64,000 bases of DNA, from assembly GCF_001618865.1 (NCBI RefSeq), contig NZ_CP015136.1, forward strand, positions 2,391,001 to 2,455,000, written 5' to 3'. This document shows, in pieces, positions 8,665-20,010 of the stretch. The translations under genes were made by a program, and so were the position numbers. The stretch's first letter is position 1. Every line of letters begins with the position of its first letter. The notes under the pieces are model-generated. The model saw only the letters and a program-made list of their open reading frames with translations. It searched no databases and was not told the DNA's origin. Source of the stretch: Luteitalea pratensis. GTDB lineage: Bacteria > Acidobacteriota > Vicinamibacteria > Vicinamibacterales > Vicinamibacteraceae.

Positions 8665-8699
8665 ATGAAATCCTGAAATTGTGAAATCCTGAAATTATC
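8665..8699. repeat. Period-8 array in the leader of the aldolase gene
   Basis: Four 8-base units alternate between TGAAATCC and TGAAATTG/A, so a 16-base block is present twice. The array ends directly at the ATG and pushes the only purine-rich stretch (GGGGCGGA, about 8658-8665) some 35 bases away from the start codon. It is far richer in A+T than the other arrays here. Confidence 0.85.
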
Positions 8700-10893
<2,194 letters not shown>

Positions 10894-10898
<5 letters not shown>

Positions 10899-11010
10899 CG
10901 CCTGACGCTTAACGCCTGACGCTTGCCGCCTACGGCCTGCAGCCTACCGCCTGCGGCCTACATCGCCAGTCTGCGGCGTTCGGCGTTCAACGTTCGGCGT
11001 TTGTCGGATG
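10894..11010. repeat. Period-7 arrays after the aldolase gene
   Basis: TAACGCC/TGACGCT units begin on the aldolase stop codon and change without loss of phase into GCCTGCA/GCCTACG units (to about 10962). GGCGTTC/AACGTTC units follow at about 10974-11008. Confidence 0.85.
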
Positions 11011-11098
11011 CCGTAGGCATTCGTCCCGAACCCGTCCCAATCGACGCGCAGGCCCGGATCATTTCGCCTATTCTGTCCACGTCTCCGGAGGACAGTCG

Positions 11099-14032
11099 AT
11101 GTCGAAACGCCTGCCGTGCACATTCTCGTTCGCACTGCTGTCTGCGCTCGTCGTGGCCTTGCCGATGGGCCAGTCGGCGGACCGCCTCGCGGCTGCTCGA
11201 GCGCGGTCGTCAACGCCCGGCCAGCGCCCGGCCCGGCCACCCCGGCCCAGGGAGGCCCCGCAGGCACCGCCGCGGTCGCCCGTGGCGCCATCCACGGCGG
11301 CGCGCGTGCCGCAGGCCCCCGCCGTGCCGAAGGTGGAGTTCGAGAAGTTCACGCTGCCCAACGGCCTGCAGGTCATCCTGCACGTCGATCGCAAGCTGCC
11401 GATCGTCCACGTCAACCAGTGGTTCCACGTCGGCTCGAAGAACGAGAAGCCGGGCCGCACGGGCTTCGCGCATCTCTTCGAGCACATGATGTTCCAGGGC
11501 TCGAAGAACGTCCCGGGCGAGTACTTCAACATCGCCGAGAAGGCCGGCGCCAACCTGCACGAAGGTGGCGTCAACGGCACCACCGACAACGACCGCACGA
11601 ACTACTTCGCGACGGTGCCCTCGGGCAACCTCGAGACGCTGCTGTGGGTCGAGTCCGATCGGCTGGCGACGCTGCTCGACGTCACCGATCAGAAGAAGCT
11701 GGACAACCAGCGCGACGTCGTCAAGAACGAACGGCGGCAGGGCCTCGAGAACCAGCCGTACGGACGGTGGATCGACATCCTCTTCGATCAGCTCTTCCCC
11801 CGGGGCCACCCGTATTCGTGGCCGGTCATCGGCAGCATGGAGGACCTGAGCGCCGCGTCCCTGGACGACGTGAAGGACTTCTTCCGCCGCTACTACACGC
11901 CCAACAACCTGTCGCTTGTCATCGCCGGCGATTTCGATCCCGCCCAGGCCAGGGCGCTCGTCGAGAAGTATTTCGGGTCGATCCAGCCCGGGCCTGCCCT
12001 CGATCGGCCAGACCGCTGGGTGTCCTCGCTCGACGCCGAGCGCATCGTCGAAGTCGCCGATCGGGTGCCGCAGGAACGGACCTACATGATCTGGCCCGCG
12101 CCCGAGTACTTCGCGGCCGACGACGCGGCGCTGAACCTGGCGTCGCGGATCCTGACCGACGGGCTGTCGTCGCGGTTGAACAAGGCGCTCGTGTACGACA
12201 AGCCGTTGTGCACGGCGGTGAGCTCGTTTCCACTCGGCGCCGAGATTGCGGGCGCAATCGTCGTGCAGGCGACTGCACGCCCTGGTTCTTCGCTCGGCGA
12301 GGTCGAGCGAATCGTCACCGAGCAGATTGCGCTGCTGGCGAAAGCGGGCCCGACGCAGGCCGAACTCGATCGGGCGCGCACGAAGCAGGAGTTCGAGTTC
12401 GTCTCCGGGCTGGAGCGCATCGGTGGGTTCGGCGGCAAGGCGGACCTGTTGAACCAGTACAACGTGTACCTCGGCGAACCCGGCAAATTCGAGGCCGACA
12501 TGGGTCGCTACCGCACGGTGGCGGTTGGCGACGTCCGCGCCGCCGTCGATCGGTGGCTGAACACGCGCAACCGGCTGCTCATCCACTTCCGCCCCGAGAC
12601 GTCGGGCCGGCCCGCGGAGTCCACGCTCGATCGTTCGAAACAGCCGGCGCTCGGCGAGGACCGGCCGTTCCGCGCGCCAACGGTGCAGACGGCAACGCTG
12701 GACAACGGCCTCGAGCTCCTGGTCGTCGAGCGATCGGATCTGCCGAAGGTGGCGATTACCGTCGCGACGCGGGCGGGAGCGATTGCCGATCCCGCGGGCA
12801 AGGACGGGCTCGCGCAGATGACCATCCGTGCCATCGACATGGGCACGGCGACCCGCAAGGCGCTCGACATCGAGAACGCGTTCGGCGATCTCGGCGCGAC
12901 GCTGGCCGGGAGCGTTGGCCGCGAGTACTCGTTCGTCAACTTCGAAGTGTTGAAGCGGAACCTGTCGCCGGCCATCGGCATCACGGCCGACGTCGTGATG
13001 AACGCGACGTTCCCCGAGGCCGAGGTCGAGCGCGAGAAGAAGCGGCAGCTCGACCTGCTGGCGCAGACCGAGAAGAACGGCGGCGCCATTGCGTCCCGGG
13101 TCCGCGCGATCCTCGCGTTCGGACCTGACCATCCGTACGGACGTCCGGCCCAGGGCTTCCCGCGGACGATCCAGGGCATCACGCGCGACGATCTCGTCTC
13201 GTTCCACAAGGATCGCTGGAAGCCGGGAAGTTCGGCGATCGTCTTCGTGGGGGCGGTCACCCTTGCGGAGGCGACAGCGCTCGCAACGCAGCATTTCGGC
13301 GCGTGGAGCGGCGGCGCGGCCTCGCCCGTCACGATACCTGCCGCGAAGCCGGCGCCGGCTGGGCGGATCTACCTGGTCGATCGGCAGGATGCGGCGCAGA
13401 CCAACGTCCAGCAGTTCCTCCCCGCGCCGCGGCGCGACAGCGACGATTACTACGCACTGCTGCTCGCCGACGCCGTGTGGGGCGGTGGCGGCTTCGGCAC
13501 GCGCCTCAACATGAACCTTCGCGAGGAGAAGGGCTACTCCTACGGCGTGTTCTCGACACTGCAGCTGCTGAAGGAAGCCGGTTCCTGGTACGCGTCGGGC
13601 GGTGTCCAGACCGACAAGACCAAGGAGTCGGTCGTCGAGTTCGACAAGGAACTGAAGGCTCTCGGCGGTGCCAGGGAGATCACCGCCGACGAGTTCGCGA
13701 CCGCCAGGCAGGTGAAGACGCGCGGCTACGCGCAGCAGTTCGAGGCGTTCACGCGCGTCGCCGGCGAGATCGCCACCCTCTGGTCGCAGGGGCTGCCGAT
13801 GACGGAACTGCAGCGCGAATACGACGAGACCGCCAGGGCGACGCTGGACGCGACGCTCGCCGCCGCGAAGAAGTACGCGCGTCCGGAGCGCGCGTCGATC
13901 GTCCTCGTCGGCGACCGGCGCACCGTCGAGGCCGGCCTGCGCGAACTCGCGCTCGGAGAGGTCGTGGTCCTCGATTCCGAGGGCAAGCCCGCGGCTGCCG
14001 CAGGCGGCACAGGATCGGGGAGCGGCAGGTAA
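11099..14032 (+). CDS. Exported M16 (insulinase-like) zinc peptidase
   Basis: This 977-residue protein has a signal peptide (about residues 1-26) and a Pro/Arg/Ala-rich spacer to about 76, then two M16 halves. The first half carries the inverted zinc motif HLFEH (His125, Glu128, His129) and the distal glutamate Glu211 in NERRQ. The second half, from about 530, lacks a zinc motif, as in normal M16B enzymes, and keeps the arginine/tyrosine region near NLREEKGYSYGVFST. It is therefore a single-chain, two-lobed oligopeptidase of the periplasm or outer membrane. GGAGGA at 11087-11092 sits six bases before the ATG, and TATTCT at 11069-11074 is a plausible -10. Confidence 0.93.
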   Translation: MSKRLPCTFSFALLSALVVALPMGQSADRLAAARARSSTPGQRPARPPRPREAPQAPPRSPVAPSTAARVPQAPAVPKVEFEKFTLPNGLQVILHVDRKLPIVHVNQWFHVGSKNEKPGRTGFAHLFEHMMFQGSKNVPGEYFNIAEKAGANLHEGGVNGTTDNDRTNYFATVPSGNLETLLWVESDRLATLLDVTDQKKLDNQRDVVKNERRQGLENQPYGRWIDILFDQLFPRGHPYSWPVIGSMEDLSAASLDDVKDFFRRYYTPNNLSLVIAGDFDPAQARALVEKYFGSIQPGPALDRPDRWVSSLDAERIVEVADRVPQERTYMIWPAPEYFAADDAALNLASRILTDGLSSRLNKALVYDKPLCTAVSSFPLGAEIAGAIVVQATARPGSSLGEVERIVTEQIALLAKAGPTQAELDRARTKQEFEFVSGLERIGGFGGKADLLNQYNVYLGEPGKFEADMGRYRTVAVGDVRAAVDRWLNTRNRLLIHFRPETSGRPAESTLDRSKQPALGEDRPFRAPTVQTATLDNGLELLVVERSDLPKVAITVATRAGAIADPAGKDGLAQMTIRAIDMGTATRKALDIENAFGDLGATLAGSVGREYSFVNFEVLKRNLSPAIGITADVVMNATFPEAEVEREKKRQLDLLAQTEKNGGAIASRVRAILAFGPDHPYGRPAQGFPRTIQGITRDDLVSFHKDRWKPGSSAIVFVGAVTLAEATALATQHFGAWSGGAASPVTIPAAKPAPAGRIYLVDRQDAAQTNVQQFLPAPRRDSDDYYALLLADAVWGGGGFGTRLNMNLREEKGYSYGVFSTLQLLKEAGSWYASGGVQTDKTKESVVEFDKELKALGGAREITADEFATARQVKTRGYAQQFEAFTRVAGEIATLWSQGLPMTELQREYDETARATLDATLAAAKKYARPERASIVLVGDRRTVEAGLRELALGEVVVLDSEGKPAAAAGGTGSGSGR

Positions 14033-14083
14033 GCTTCAGTCGCTTCCCTATCCCGCGTCGTCCGTCGACCTGACGTTTCAGGC

Positions 14084-14206
14084 GTAGGCGTCGAGCTTGC
14101 TCGACGCTCACCACAACGGCCGGCTGGGACAGCCGGCCGCTACCTTTCTTTCGGCGTTCGGCGTTCGGCGTTCAGCGTTCAGCGTTCAGCGTTCGGCGTT
14201 CTTCTA
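14084..14206. repeat. Two REP-like hairpins and a period-7 array
   Basis: GTAG-GCGTCGAGC-TT-GCTCGACGC lies at 14084-14107. CGGCCGGCT-GGGAC-AGCCGGCCG plus CTAC lies at 14117-14143. GGCGTTC/AGCGTTC units fill about 14151-14205. Confidence 0.85.
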
Positions 14207-14219
14207 CGTCCCCTTGCAC

Positions 14220-14253
14220 TCCGATGGGAAGCTGTCGTAGGCTTCCCATCGGA
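14220..14253 (+). promoter_or_regulatory. Perfect 13-bp hairpin immediately before the PadR start
   Basis: TCCGATGGGAAGC (14220-14232) and its exact complement (14241-14253) flank an 8-base loop and end five bases before the PadR ATG. In RNA it would occupy the ribosome-entry region; in DNA it could be an operator for the dimeric PadR protein. No Shine-Dalgarno sequence is visible. It is not the ATGT-N8-ACAT site known for some PadR proteins. Confidence 0.6.
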
Positions 14254-14258
14254 CTCCG

Positions 14259-14597
14259 ATGGAACGCACTCCCGACATCGTCAAAGGCACGCTCGACCTC
14301 CTCGTCCTCAAGGCCCTCAGCTGGGGACCGGCCCATGGCTACGCCGTCGCGCGCTGGATCGAGGGCGCGACCGACGACCTGCTCGCGGTGGGGGAGGGGA
14401 CGCTGTACCCGGCGCTGCATCGCCTCGAGGAGCGAGGGCTCGTGACCGCGACATGGGGCGCGTCCGAGAACAATCGCCGCGCGAAGTACTACGAGCTCAC
14501 GCGGCCGGGGCGCCTGCGGCTGCAGGTCGAGGTCGCGAGCTGGGAGCGGTACGCGGCCGCCATCTCCGCGGCGCTTGTCGCGCCGGCGCTCCAGTAG
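14259..14597 (+). CDS. PadR-family transcriptional regulator
   Basis: This 112-residue protein matches PadR from its first residues: KGTLDLLVLKALSWGPAHGYAVARWI forms the first helices of the winged helix, GEGTLYPALHRLEERGLVTATWG is the recognition helix and wing, and YYELTRPGRLRL closes it. It is a subfamily-2 (short) PadR with only a brief C-terminal dimerisation helix. In Acidobacteriota such regulators very often sit directly before a duplicated orphan ABC permease, as here with a 9-base gap, and probably repress that gene and themselves. The effector is unknown. The hairpin upstream is the best candidate for its control site. Confidence 0.93.
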   Translation: MERTPDIVKGTLDLLVLKALSWGPAHGYAVARWIEGATDDLLAVGEGTLYPALHRLEERGLVTATWGASENNRRAKYYELTRPGRLRLQVEVASWERYAAAISAALVAPALQ

Positions 14598-14606
14598 GGC
14601 AGGCCG

Positions 14607-17243
14607 ATGCCCCGGTGGACTCGTTTCAGAGACCTGTTCGGCCCCAACCCCCGTGCCGACGTCGACGAGGAACTCTCGTTCCACATCGAGATGCGGACGC
14701 GTGAACTCGCCGAGCGCGGCGAGACGCCCGAACGCGCGCGTGAGATTGCCCTCGCACGCGTCGGCGATCTCGCTGGTCCCCGCCGCGAGTGCATCGACAT
14801 CGACAGCCGAAGGCACCGACGCATGGCACGCCTGTCGTTCGTCTCCGACCTGCGTCACGACGTGGCGTTCGCGCTGCGCCTGCTGCGCCGGAGCCCGCTC
14901 GTGGCGCTCACCGCCGTCCTCACGCTCGGACTCGGCATCGGCGCGACGACGGCGATCTTCAGCGTGGTGTACGCGGTGCTGCTGCAGCCGCTGCCGTACC
15001 CGGCGCCCGGCCGTCTGTACGACGTCCACATGCTCTACCCGGATGGGTCACGCTACTCGCTGTCGGCGCCCGACTTCATGAGCGTGCGGCAGGACACTCG
15101 CGCATTCGAGCAGATCGAGGCAGTCGCCGACAGCCTCGGCACGCTGATCGAGGGCGAGCCCCGGGAAGTGCGGATCGCGCGGGTCAGCGATGGCCTCTTT
15201 CGACAACTCGGCATCGATGCCGTCGAGGGACGGACGTTCCTGGCCGCCGAGCACGCGCCGGGGCGGGACGCGGTGGTCGTCCTCGGTCACGCCTTCTGGA
15301 TGCAGGCGTTCGGCGGCGATCGCGGCGTCCTCGGCCGCGTGTTGACCTTCGGCGACGGCAGGTTCGAGATCGTCGGGGTCCTGAAACCGGGCGCGCGCCT
15401 CATCGAGGCTGCCGACGTCTATCGGCCGCTCGCATACGGCCCGACCTTCGACGCCACGACCGCCAACGGGCGTCGTTCGGAGTTCCTGACCGTGATCGGC
15501 CGTGCGCGACAGGGTGTCGACGTTCGCGCCGCCAGCGTCGACCTGCGGGCGGTCGGCCGGCGGCTGCAGCAGGCGTTCCCCGACACGAACGCGGGCATGA
15601 CGATTGACGCCAGACCGCTCGCCGAAGTCGTGACCGGGGACGTCCGTGCGCCGCTGCTCATGCTGCTGGGCGCGGTGGCCTTCGTGCTCCTCGTCGCGTG
15701 CGCGAACGTGGCTCACCTGCTCCTCGCGCGCGTCTCGGCACGGCGGGCGGAACTGGGCATCCGTGCGGCGCTCGGCGCCACCCGAGGACGGATCGCCAGG
15801 CAATTGCTCGTCGAGAGTGGGGTGCTGGGCGTGCTCGGCGGCGCCTTCGGGCTCGCGATCGCCGTCATCGGCATCAGGCTGCTCGTGGCCGCGCAGCCGG
15901 CCGACATTCCACGGCTGGATGGCATCGCGCTGAGCCAGCCGGTGCTCCTCGTCGGCCTGCTCAGCACGCTTGGCGCCGGCCTCCTGCTCGGCGCGTTGCC
16001 CGCGTGGCAGGCCACCGGCCTCTCGCTGACCTCCGCGCTGCACGAAGGCGGACGCGATGCGGGCGCGTCGGGAGGCTCAGGCCGCGCCCGCGCGTTCCTC
16101 GTCGTCGCCGAAGTGGGACTGGCCGTGGTGCTCCTGACAGGGGCGGGGCTGTTCGTGCGCAGCCTCGTCGCGCTGTCGCACGTCGATCCCGGCTTCCGTC
16201 CCGATCGCATCGTCACGTTTCGGCTGACGCTGACTGGCGAGGCGTACCAGGAAGCGGCCGAGGTCCGGCGCCGCGTAGATACCCTCGTGGAGCGCTTGCG
16301 CGCGCTTCCCGGCGTCCAGGCCGTGGCCCTCACCAGCACGCTACCGCTGTCAGGCCGAGGCGCGATGAACGACTTTGCCGTCGAAGGGCAGCCGCCCCCT
16401 CCGGCCAACGTTAACCAGGAGATTGCGGTCGCGAGCGTGACGCCGGGCTACTTCGATGCGATCGGCGTCCCGCTCGAGAGCGGACGCTGGCTCGCAGACA
16501 CCGATCGCAACGAGGCGCCGCGCGTGGCGCTGATCAACGAGGCTGGCGTGCGCCACTGGTTCGGTGGCCATGATCCGGTCGGTCGTCGCGTGGTGTCCGG
16601 GACGACGCGCGAGATCGTGGGGGTGGTGGGCAACGTGCCGCAACGCTCGCTCGGCGATCCGACAGCACCGCAGCTGTTCGTGCCGTACGCGCAGCGATCC
16701 ACGCGTTCGCTGCGGTTCGTGGTCCGCAGTGCCGGCGACGTCGGCAGCCAGCTGGCGGCCGTGCGGGCCGCGGTTCGGTCGGTCGATCCGAACCTGCCGT
16801 TGACCGACGTCACGCCACTCCGCGAAGTCATCACGGCCTCGCTCGCGCGGAACCGGTTCTACACCGCGCTCCTCGCGATTTTTGCCGGCGTCGGCCTGGT
16901 GCTGGCCGCGACAGGCGTTTTCGGTGTCATGAGTTATGCGGTGAGCCAGCGGTCGCAGGAACTCGGCATCCGCCTGGCCCTTGGTGCCTTGCCGGCGGCG
17001 GTGCTACGGCTCGTCGTGCGCCAGTCGCTGCACCTCACGACGACCGGGCTGGTGGCGGGACTGGCCGGAGCGGTGCTGCTCGCCCGCCTGGTCCAGCAGC
17101 AACTCTACGCGGTCACGCCTCTCGATCCACTGACGCTGGTCGTCGTGGCGGCAACGCTCACGCTGACGGCGCTGGTGGCGAGCTTCGTCCCGGCTCGACG
17201 CGCTGCGAGACTCGATCCGGCGCGGTCGATGCGCGGCGAGTAG
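14607..17243 (+). CDS. Duplicated orphan ABC permease (MacB/FtsX type)
   Basis: The 878-residue protein begins with a cytoplasmic stretch typical of the family (DEELSFHIEMRTRELAERG, residues about 20-40), then a first transmembrane helix near 105-130 and a MacB-type periplasmic domain. An FtsX permease block follows at about 355-480, then a second periplasmic domain and a second FtsX block at about 755-870. This duplicated layout without its own ATPase is known from Acidobacteriota (ADOP proteins). No ATP-binding subunit is nearby, so it either borrows one or works in mechanotransmission rather than transport. It is translated 9 bases after padR and is presumably co-transcribed with it. Confidence 0.92.
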   Translation: MPRWTRFRDLFGPNPRADVDEELSFHIEMRTRELAERGETPERAREIALARVGDLAGPRRECIDIDSRRHRRMARLSFVSDLRHDVAFALRLLRRSPLVALTAVLTLGLGIGATTAIFSVVYAVLLQPLPYPAPGRLYDVHMLYPDGSRYSLSAPDFMSVRQDTRAFEQIEAVADSLGTLIEGEPREVRIARVSDGLFRQLGIDAVEGRTFLAAEHAPGRDAVVVLGHAFWMQAFGGDRGVLGRVLTFGDGRFEIVGVLKPGARLIEAADVYRPLAYGPTFDATTANGRRSEFLTVIGRARQGVDVRAASVDLRAVGRRLQQAFPDTNAGMTIDARPLAEVVTGDVRAPLLMLLGAVAFVLLVACANVAHLLLARVSARRAELGIRAALGATRGRIARQLLVESGVLGVLGGAFGLAIAVIGIRLLVAAQPADIPRLDGIALSQPVLLVGLLSTLGAGLLLGALPAWQATGLSLTSALHEGGRDAGASGGSGRARAFLVVAEVGLAVVLLTGAGLFVRSLVALSHVDPGFRPDRIVTFRLTLTGEAYQEAAEVRRRVDTLVERLRALPGVQAVALTSTLPLSGRGAMNDFAVEGQPPPPANVNQEIAVASVTPGYFDAIGVPLESGRWLADTDRNEAPRVALINEAGVRHWFGGHDPVGRRVVSGTTREIVGVVGNVPQRSLGDPTAPQLFVPYAQRSTRSLRFVVRSAGDVGSQLAAVRAAVRSVDPNLPLTDVTPLREVITASLARNRFYTALLAIFAGVGLVLAATGVFGVMSYAVSQRSQELGIRLALGALPAAVLRLVVRQSLHLTTTGLVAGLAGAVLLARLVQQQLYAVTPLDPLTLVVVAATLTLTALVASFVPARRAARLDPARSMRGE

Positions 17244-17244
17244 C

Positions 17245-17538
17245 GCCTAACGCTGAACGGCGAACGCCGAACGCCAAGCATCCACGCCGATCGGTGCGCG
17301 TCGAGCAAGCTCGACGCCTACACCAAGTACGTAGCCGTCGAGTCGACGGGCGACGGGATCAGTCTCAGGTCTCAGGTCTCACGTCTCAAGGCAATGCCAG
17401 ACGTGATCCTAAAGGCCTGAGACCTGAGACCTGAGACTTGAGGCGTGAGCTCCCTAAGCCGTGAGCCGTGAGCCGTAAGCCGCAGATTGCAGGCTGCAGA
17501 TTGCAGGCTGCAGGCTGCAGCCTGTAGGCCGCAGGCTA
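17245..17538. repeat. Dense array block between the permease and the DUF4097 gene
   Basis: GAACGCC-type units (17245-17280), hairpin GCGTCGAGC-AA-GCTCGACGC-CTAC (17298-17321), TCTCAGG and CCTGAGA units (about 17362-17450), then GCCGTGA and GCAGGCT units (about 17455-17537). The last unit supplies the TAG stop of the minus-strand DUF4097 gene. Confidence 0.85.
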
Positions 17539-18453
17539 CTTGACGGCGATATTGCCGCTCGCGGTGCTGAGCCGGAGCATGGGGCCGCCGCCGTGCACCG
17601 TGCCCTGCACACGACGCCGATCGATGCGGCCCTGCACCGTCAGCGGTGCGGTGATGTCGAGGCTCCCTGAACTGGTGCTGGCGTCGAGCGAGAAGCCCTG
17701 CTCTTCGGGCACGTCGACCGTGACGTTGCCGGATGCGGCCGAAACCTTCCAGTCACCGGTCGGCTTGCCCGAGACACCGATGCTGCCGCTACCCGTCGAT
17801 GCGGTGAGCAGGCCGACGACGCCGGTGAGCGAGATGTCGCCGCTGCCGGTGTTCGCCTTCACGTCGCCCTGGCCGCTGAGCGTCGCCTGGATGCTGCCGC
17901 TGCCAGTCGACAGCGCCGCACCCTTCTTGCCGTCCTTCAGGCTGATGTCGCCCGAGCCGGTCCGGAGGTCGACGTCGCCGCCGATCGAGGCCGCCGTGAC
18001 GCTGCCCGAGCCGCTGTTGGCCTTCACCGCGCCACCGACACCGGTCACCGACACCGAGCCGGAGCCTGAGTTGGCCTGCACTGCGGTCGGTGCGGGCACC
18101 GTGATCTGGTAGGAGACCGACACCGCCCGGCGGGTGTCCTCGTCGGCGATCTTGCCCACCGTCACGGCGTCACCGCTCTGTGTGATCGGCGGGTTGGCCA
18201 GCAGGCGCTGTGCGAGATCGGCGGCATTGGACGGCACGTTCCAGCCCGTGCGCACCTTCACGGTGCCCTTGATGACCATCGCGTTGCCGCTGCCACCCTG
18301 CACGGTGACCTCACCGCTGCCGGTGGACACGTCGAGCGAGGGCGACGCCCCGACGGTCACGGTCTTCTCGAAGGTGAGCGACTGGGCCGAAGCCAGCGCG
18401 GGAACGATGACGAGCAGCGAGGCGGCAATCGCCGACGACAGGCGAACGGACAT
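17536..18453 (-). CDS. Exported DUF4097-type beta-solenoid protein (copy 1)
   Basis: This 305-residue protein has a clear Sec signal (residues 1-23, ending ALASAQ). A short N-terminal domain is followed by a repetitive region (about 115-290) of strands reading TGSGSI, TGSGDISL or NSGSGSV every 18-22 residues, the pattern of DUF4097 putative adhesin beta-solenoids. AAGGAG lies just before the ATG on the minus strand. A paralogue of nearly equal length lies directly upstream, so this is a tandem duplication. No enzymatic residues are visible; an envelope-stress or surface role is only a guess. Confidence 0.88.
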   Translation of the reverse strand: MSVRLSSAIAASLLVIVPALASAQSLTFEKTVTVGASPSLDVSTGSGEVTVQGGSGNAMVIKGTVKVRTGWNVPSNAADLAQRLLANPPITQSGDAVTVGKIADEDTRRAVSVSYQITVPAPTAVQANSGSGSVSVTGVGGAVKANSGSGSVTAASIGGDVDLRTGSGDISLKDGKKGAALSTGSGSIQATLSGQGDVKANTGSGDISLTGVVGLLTASTGSGSIGVSGKPTGDWKVSAASGNVTVDVPEEQGFSLDASTSSGSLDITAPLTVQGRIDRRRVQGTVHGGGPMLRLSTASGNIAVK

Positions 18454-18514
18454 CCATACTCCTTGTTGAGGGGCTTCTGCGTTTGACGGGGGCTCGGGGG
18501 AAGGAGTTCATTGA

Positions 18515-18900
18515 CGAACGCCGAACGCCCGAACGCCGAACGCTGAGCAGCAACGTAGAACGGCGAACGTTGAATGCCGAACGCTGAACATGTGCGTCGA
18601 GCAAGCTCGACGCCTACATGAAAACGCCGTACGCCGTACGCTGTACGCCGAAGAATGCGTCGACCTGAAGGTCGACGCCTACGAACCCACTGAAATGTAG
18701 CCGTCGACCTTCCACCTTCGCCGAGGCTGCGGCGGACAAGTCAGGTCGACGGGCGGTAGCGAGATCAGTCTCGAGTCTGGCGTGAGCCTTGAGCCTTGAG
18801 CCTGAGACCTGAGCCTTGAGCCCTGAGCCTTGAGCCCCTAAGCCCGTAAGCCGTAGCCGTGAGCCGCGCCGCAGGCTGTAGGGCTGCAGGCCGTAGCCTA
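18515..18900. repeat. Array and REP block between the two DUF4097 genes
   Basis: GAACGCC units (about 18515-18590), hairpin GCGTCGAGC-AA-GCTCGACGC-CTAC (18594-18617), GCCGTAC units (about 18625-18650), hairpin GCGTCGACC-TGAA-GGTCGACGC-CTAC (18657-18682), a long-form REP with a 34-base loop containing its own hairpin (18697-18752), and GAGCCTT, CCGTAAG and GCAGGCT units to 18900. The final unit again supplies the TAG stop of the neighbouring gene. Confidence 0.85.
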
Positions 18901-19812
18901 CTTGACGGCGATATCGCCGCTCGCAGTGCTGAGGCGCAGCGTCGGGCCGCCGCCGCGGACGGCGCCCTGGGCGCGCCGGTGTCCGGGCTGCTTCTCGATG
19001 TTGAGGCCGGACGCCACGGCGAGGTCGCCCGAGGCCGTGCTCGCGTCCAGCGTGTAGCCCTGTTCGGCCGGCACGGCCACTTCGACGTCACCGGAAGCCG
19101 AGGACACCTTCCAGTCGCCGGTCGGCTTGCCCTCCACGCTGATGCTGCCGCTGCCGGTGCTGGCGCTCAACAGGCCGACGACGCCGGTCAGCCTGATGTC
19201 GCCGCTGCCCGTCGAGGCGCGGACGTCGCCGGAGCCCGAGAGCGCCGCCACGATGTCGCCGCTGCCGGTGCTGAAATTGGCCTTGTTCATCGCGTCCTTC
19301 AGGGCGATGTCGCCCGAGCCGGTGCGCACGTCCACCTCGCCGGAGATGCCGGCCACGCTCACGTCTCCCGAGCCACTGCTGGCCTTCACGGTCTTCACTC
19401 CCGTCACCACGACGTCGCCTGACCCGGTGCCGACGACCACGCCCGTGGCGGCGGGCACGCTGATCTCATAGGCGATCGACACGGCGTTGCGGGTCGTCTC
19501 GTCGCTGATGCGTCCGACCTTGACGGCGTCGCCGGTCTGCTCGATCGGCGGATTGGCGGCCACCTGCTTCGCGATCTCGGCGGCATTGGCCGGTGCGTTC
19601 GAGCCCTTGTTCACCGAGACCAGCCCCTTGACGACAATCGCTCCACCGGCGGCCGCGCGGACAGTGACATCACCGCTGCCGCTGGAGACGTCGAGCGTGG
19701 GAGCCGCGCCGACGTTCAGCGAGCGTTCGAACGGGACCGGCTGCGCCATGGCCAGGATCGGGGCGAGGGTCAACAGCGAGGCGGCGAGCGCGGGCGAAAA
19801 ACGCAGGGACAT
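18898..19812 (-). CDS. Exported DUF4097-type beta-solenoid protein (copy 2)
   Basis: This 304-residue paralogue of the preceding gene shares the layout and much of the sequence: Sec signal ending AMAQP, LDVSSGSGDVTVR near residue 40, NPPIEQTGDAVKVGRI near 90, TGSGDI-type strands from about 120 to 280, and a C-terminus reading RLSTASGDIAVK. It differs mainly in which strand turns carry Asp versus Ser. Both genes end with the same 3' context, and each stop codon is contributed by a GCCTAC-type repeat unit. Function is unknown. A purine-rich AAGGAG-like segment precedes the start on the minus strand. Confidence 0.88.
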   Translation of the reverse strand: MSLRFSPALAASLLTLAPILAMAQPVPFERSLNVGAAPTLDVSSGSGDVTVRAAAGGAIVVKGLVSVNKGSNAPANAAEIAKQVAANPPIEQTGDAVKVGRISDETTRNAVSIAYEISVPAATGVVVGTGSGDVVVTGVKTVKASSGSGDVSVAGISGEVDVRTGSGDIALKDAMNKANFSTGSGDIVAALSGSGDVRASTGSGDIRLTGVVGLLSASTGSGSISVEGKPTGDWKVSSASGDVEVAVPAEQGYTLDASTASGDLAVASGLNIEKQPGHRRAQGAVRGGGPTLRLSTASGDIAVK

Positions 19813-19867
19813 CGGGGCTCCTTGGGAAGGACTCTGCGGCTTTGACGGCAGGGCCCGGTCCGGAGTT

Positions 19868-20003
19868 CACGGCAGTCCGGGCCTTGGGCCTTCGGCCGTC
19901 GGCCTTCGAAAGGGAGGCAAGGAGTTTGAGACCTGAGACTTGAGACTTGAGACGCGAGGCATCAGGCATCAGGCATCAGGCATGAGGCATCAGGCATCAG
20001 ATA
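19868..20003. repeat. Period-7 arrays forming the whole leader of the exporter gene
   Basis: GGCCTTC-type units (about 19870-19905), TGAGACC/TGAGACT units (about 19928-19958) and AGGCATC/AGGCATG units (about 19960-20000). The last unit merges with GATAAT (20000-20005), the likely -10 of the exporter gene. Confidence 0.8.
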
Positions 20004-20010
20004 ATGCGGC

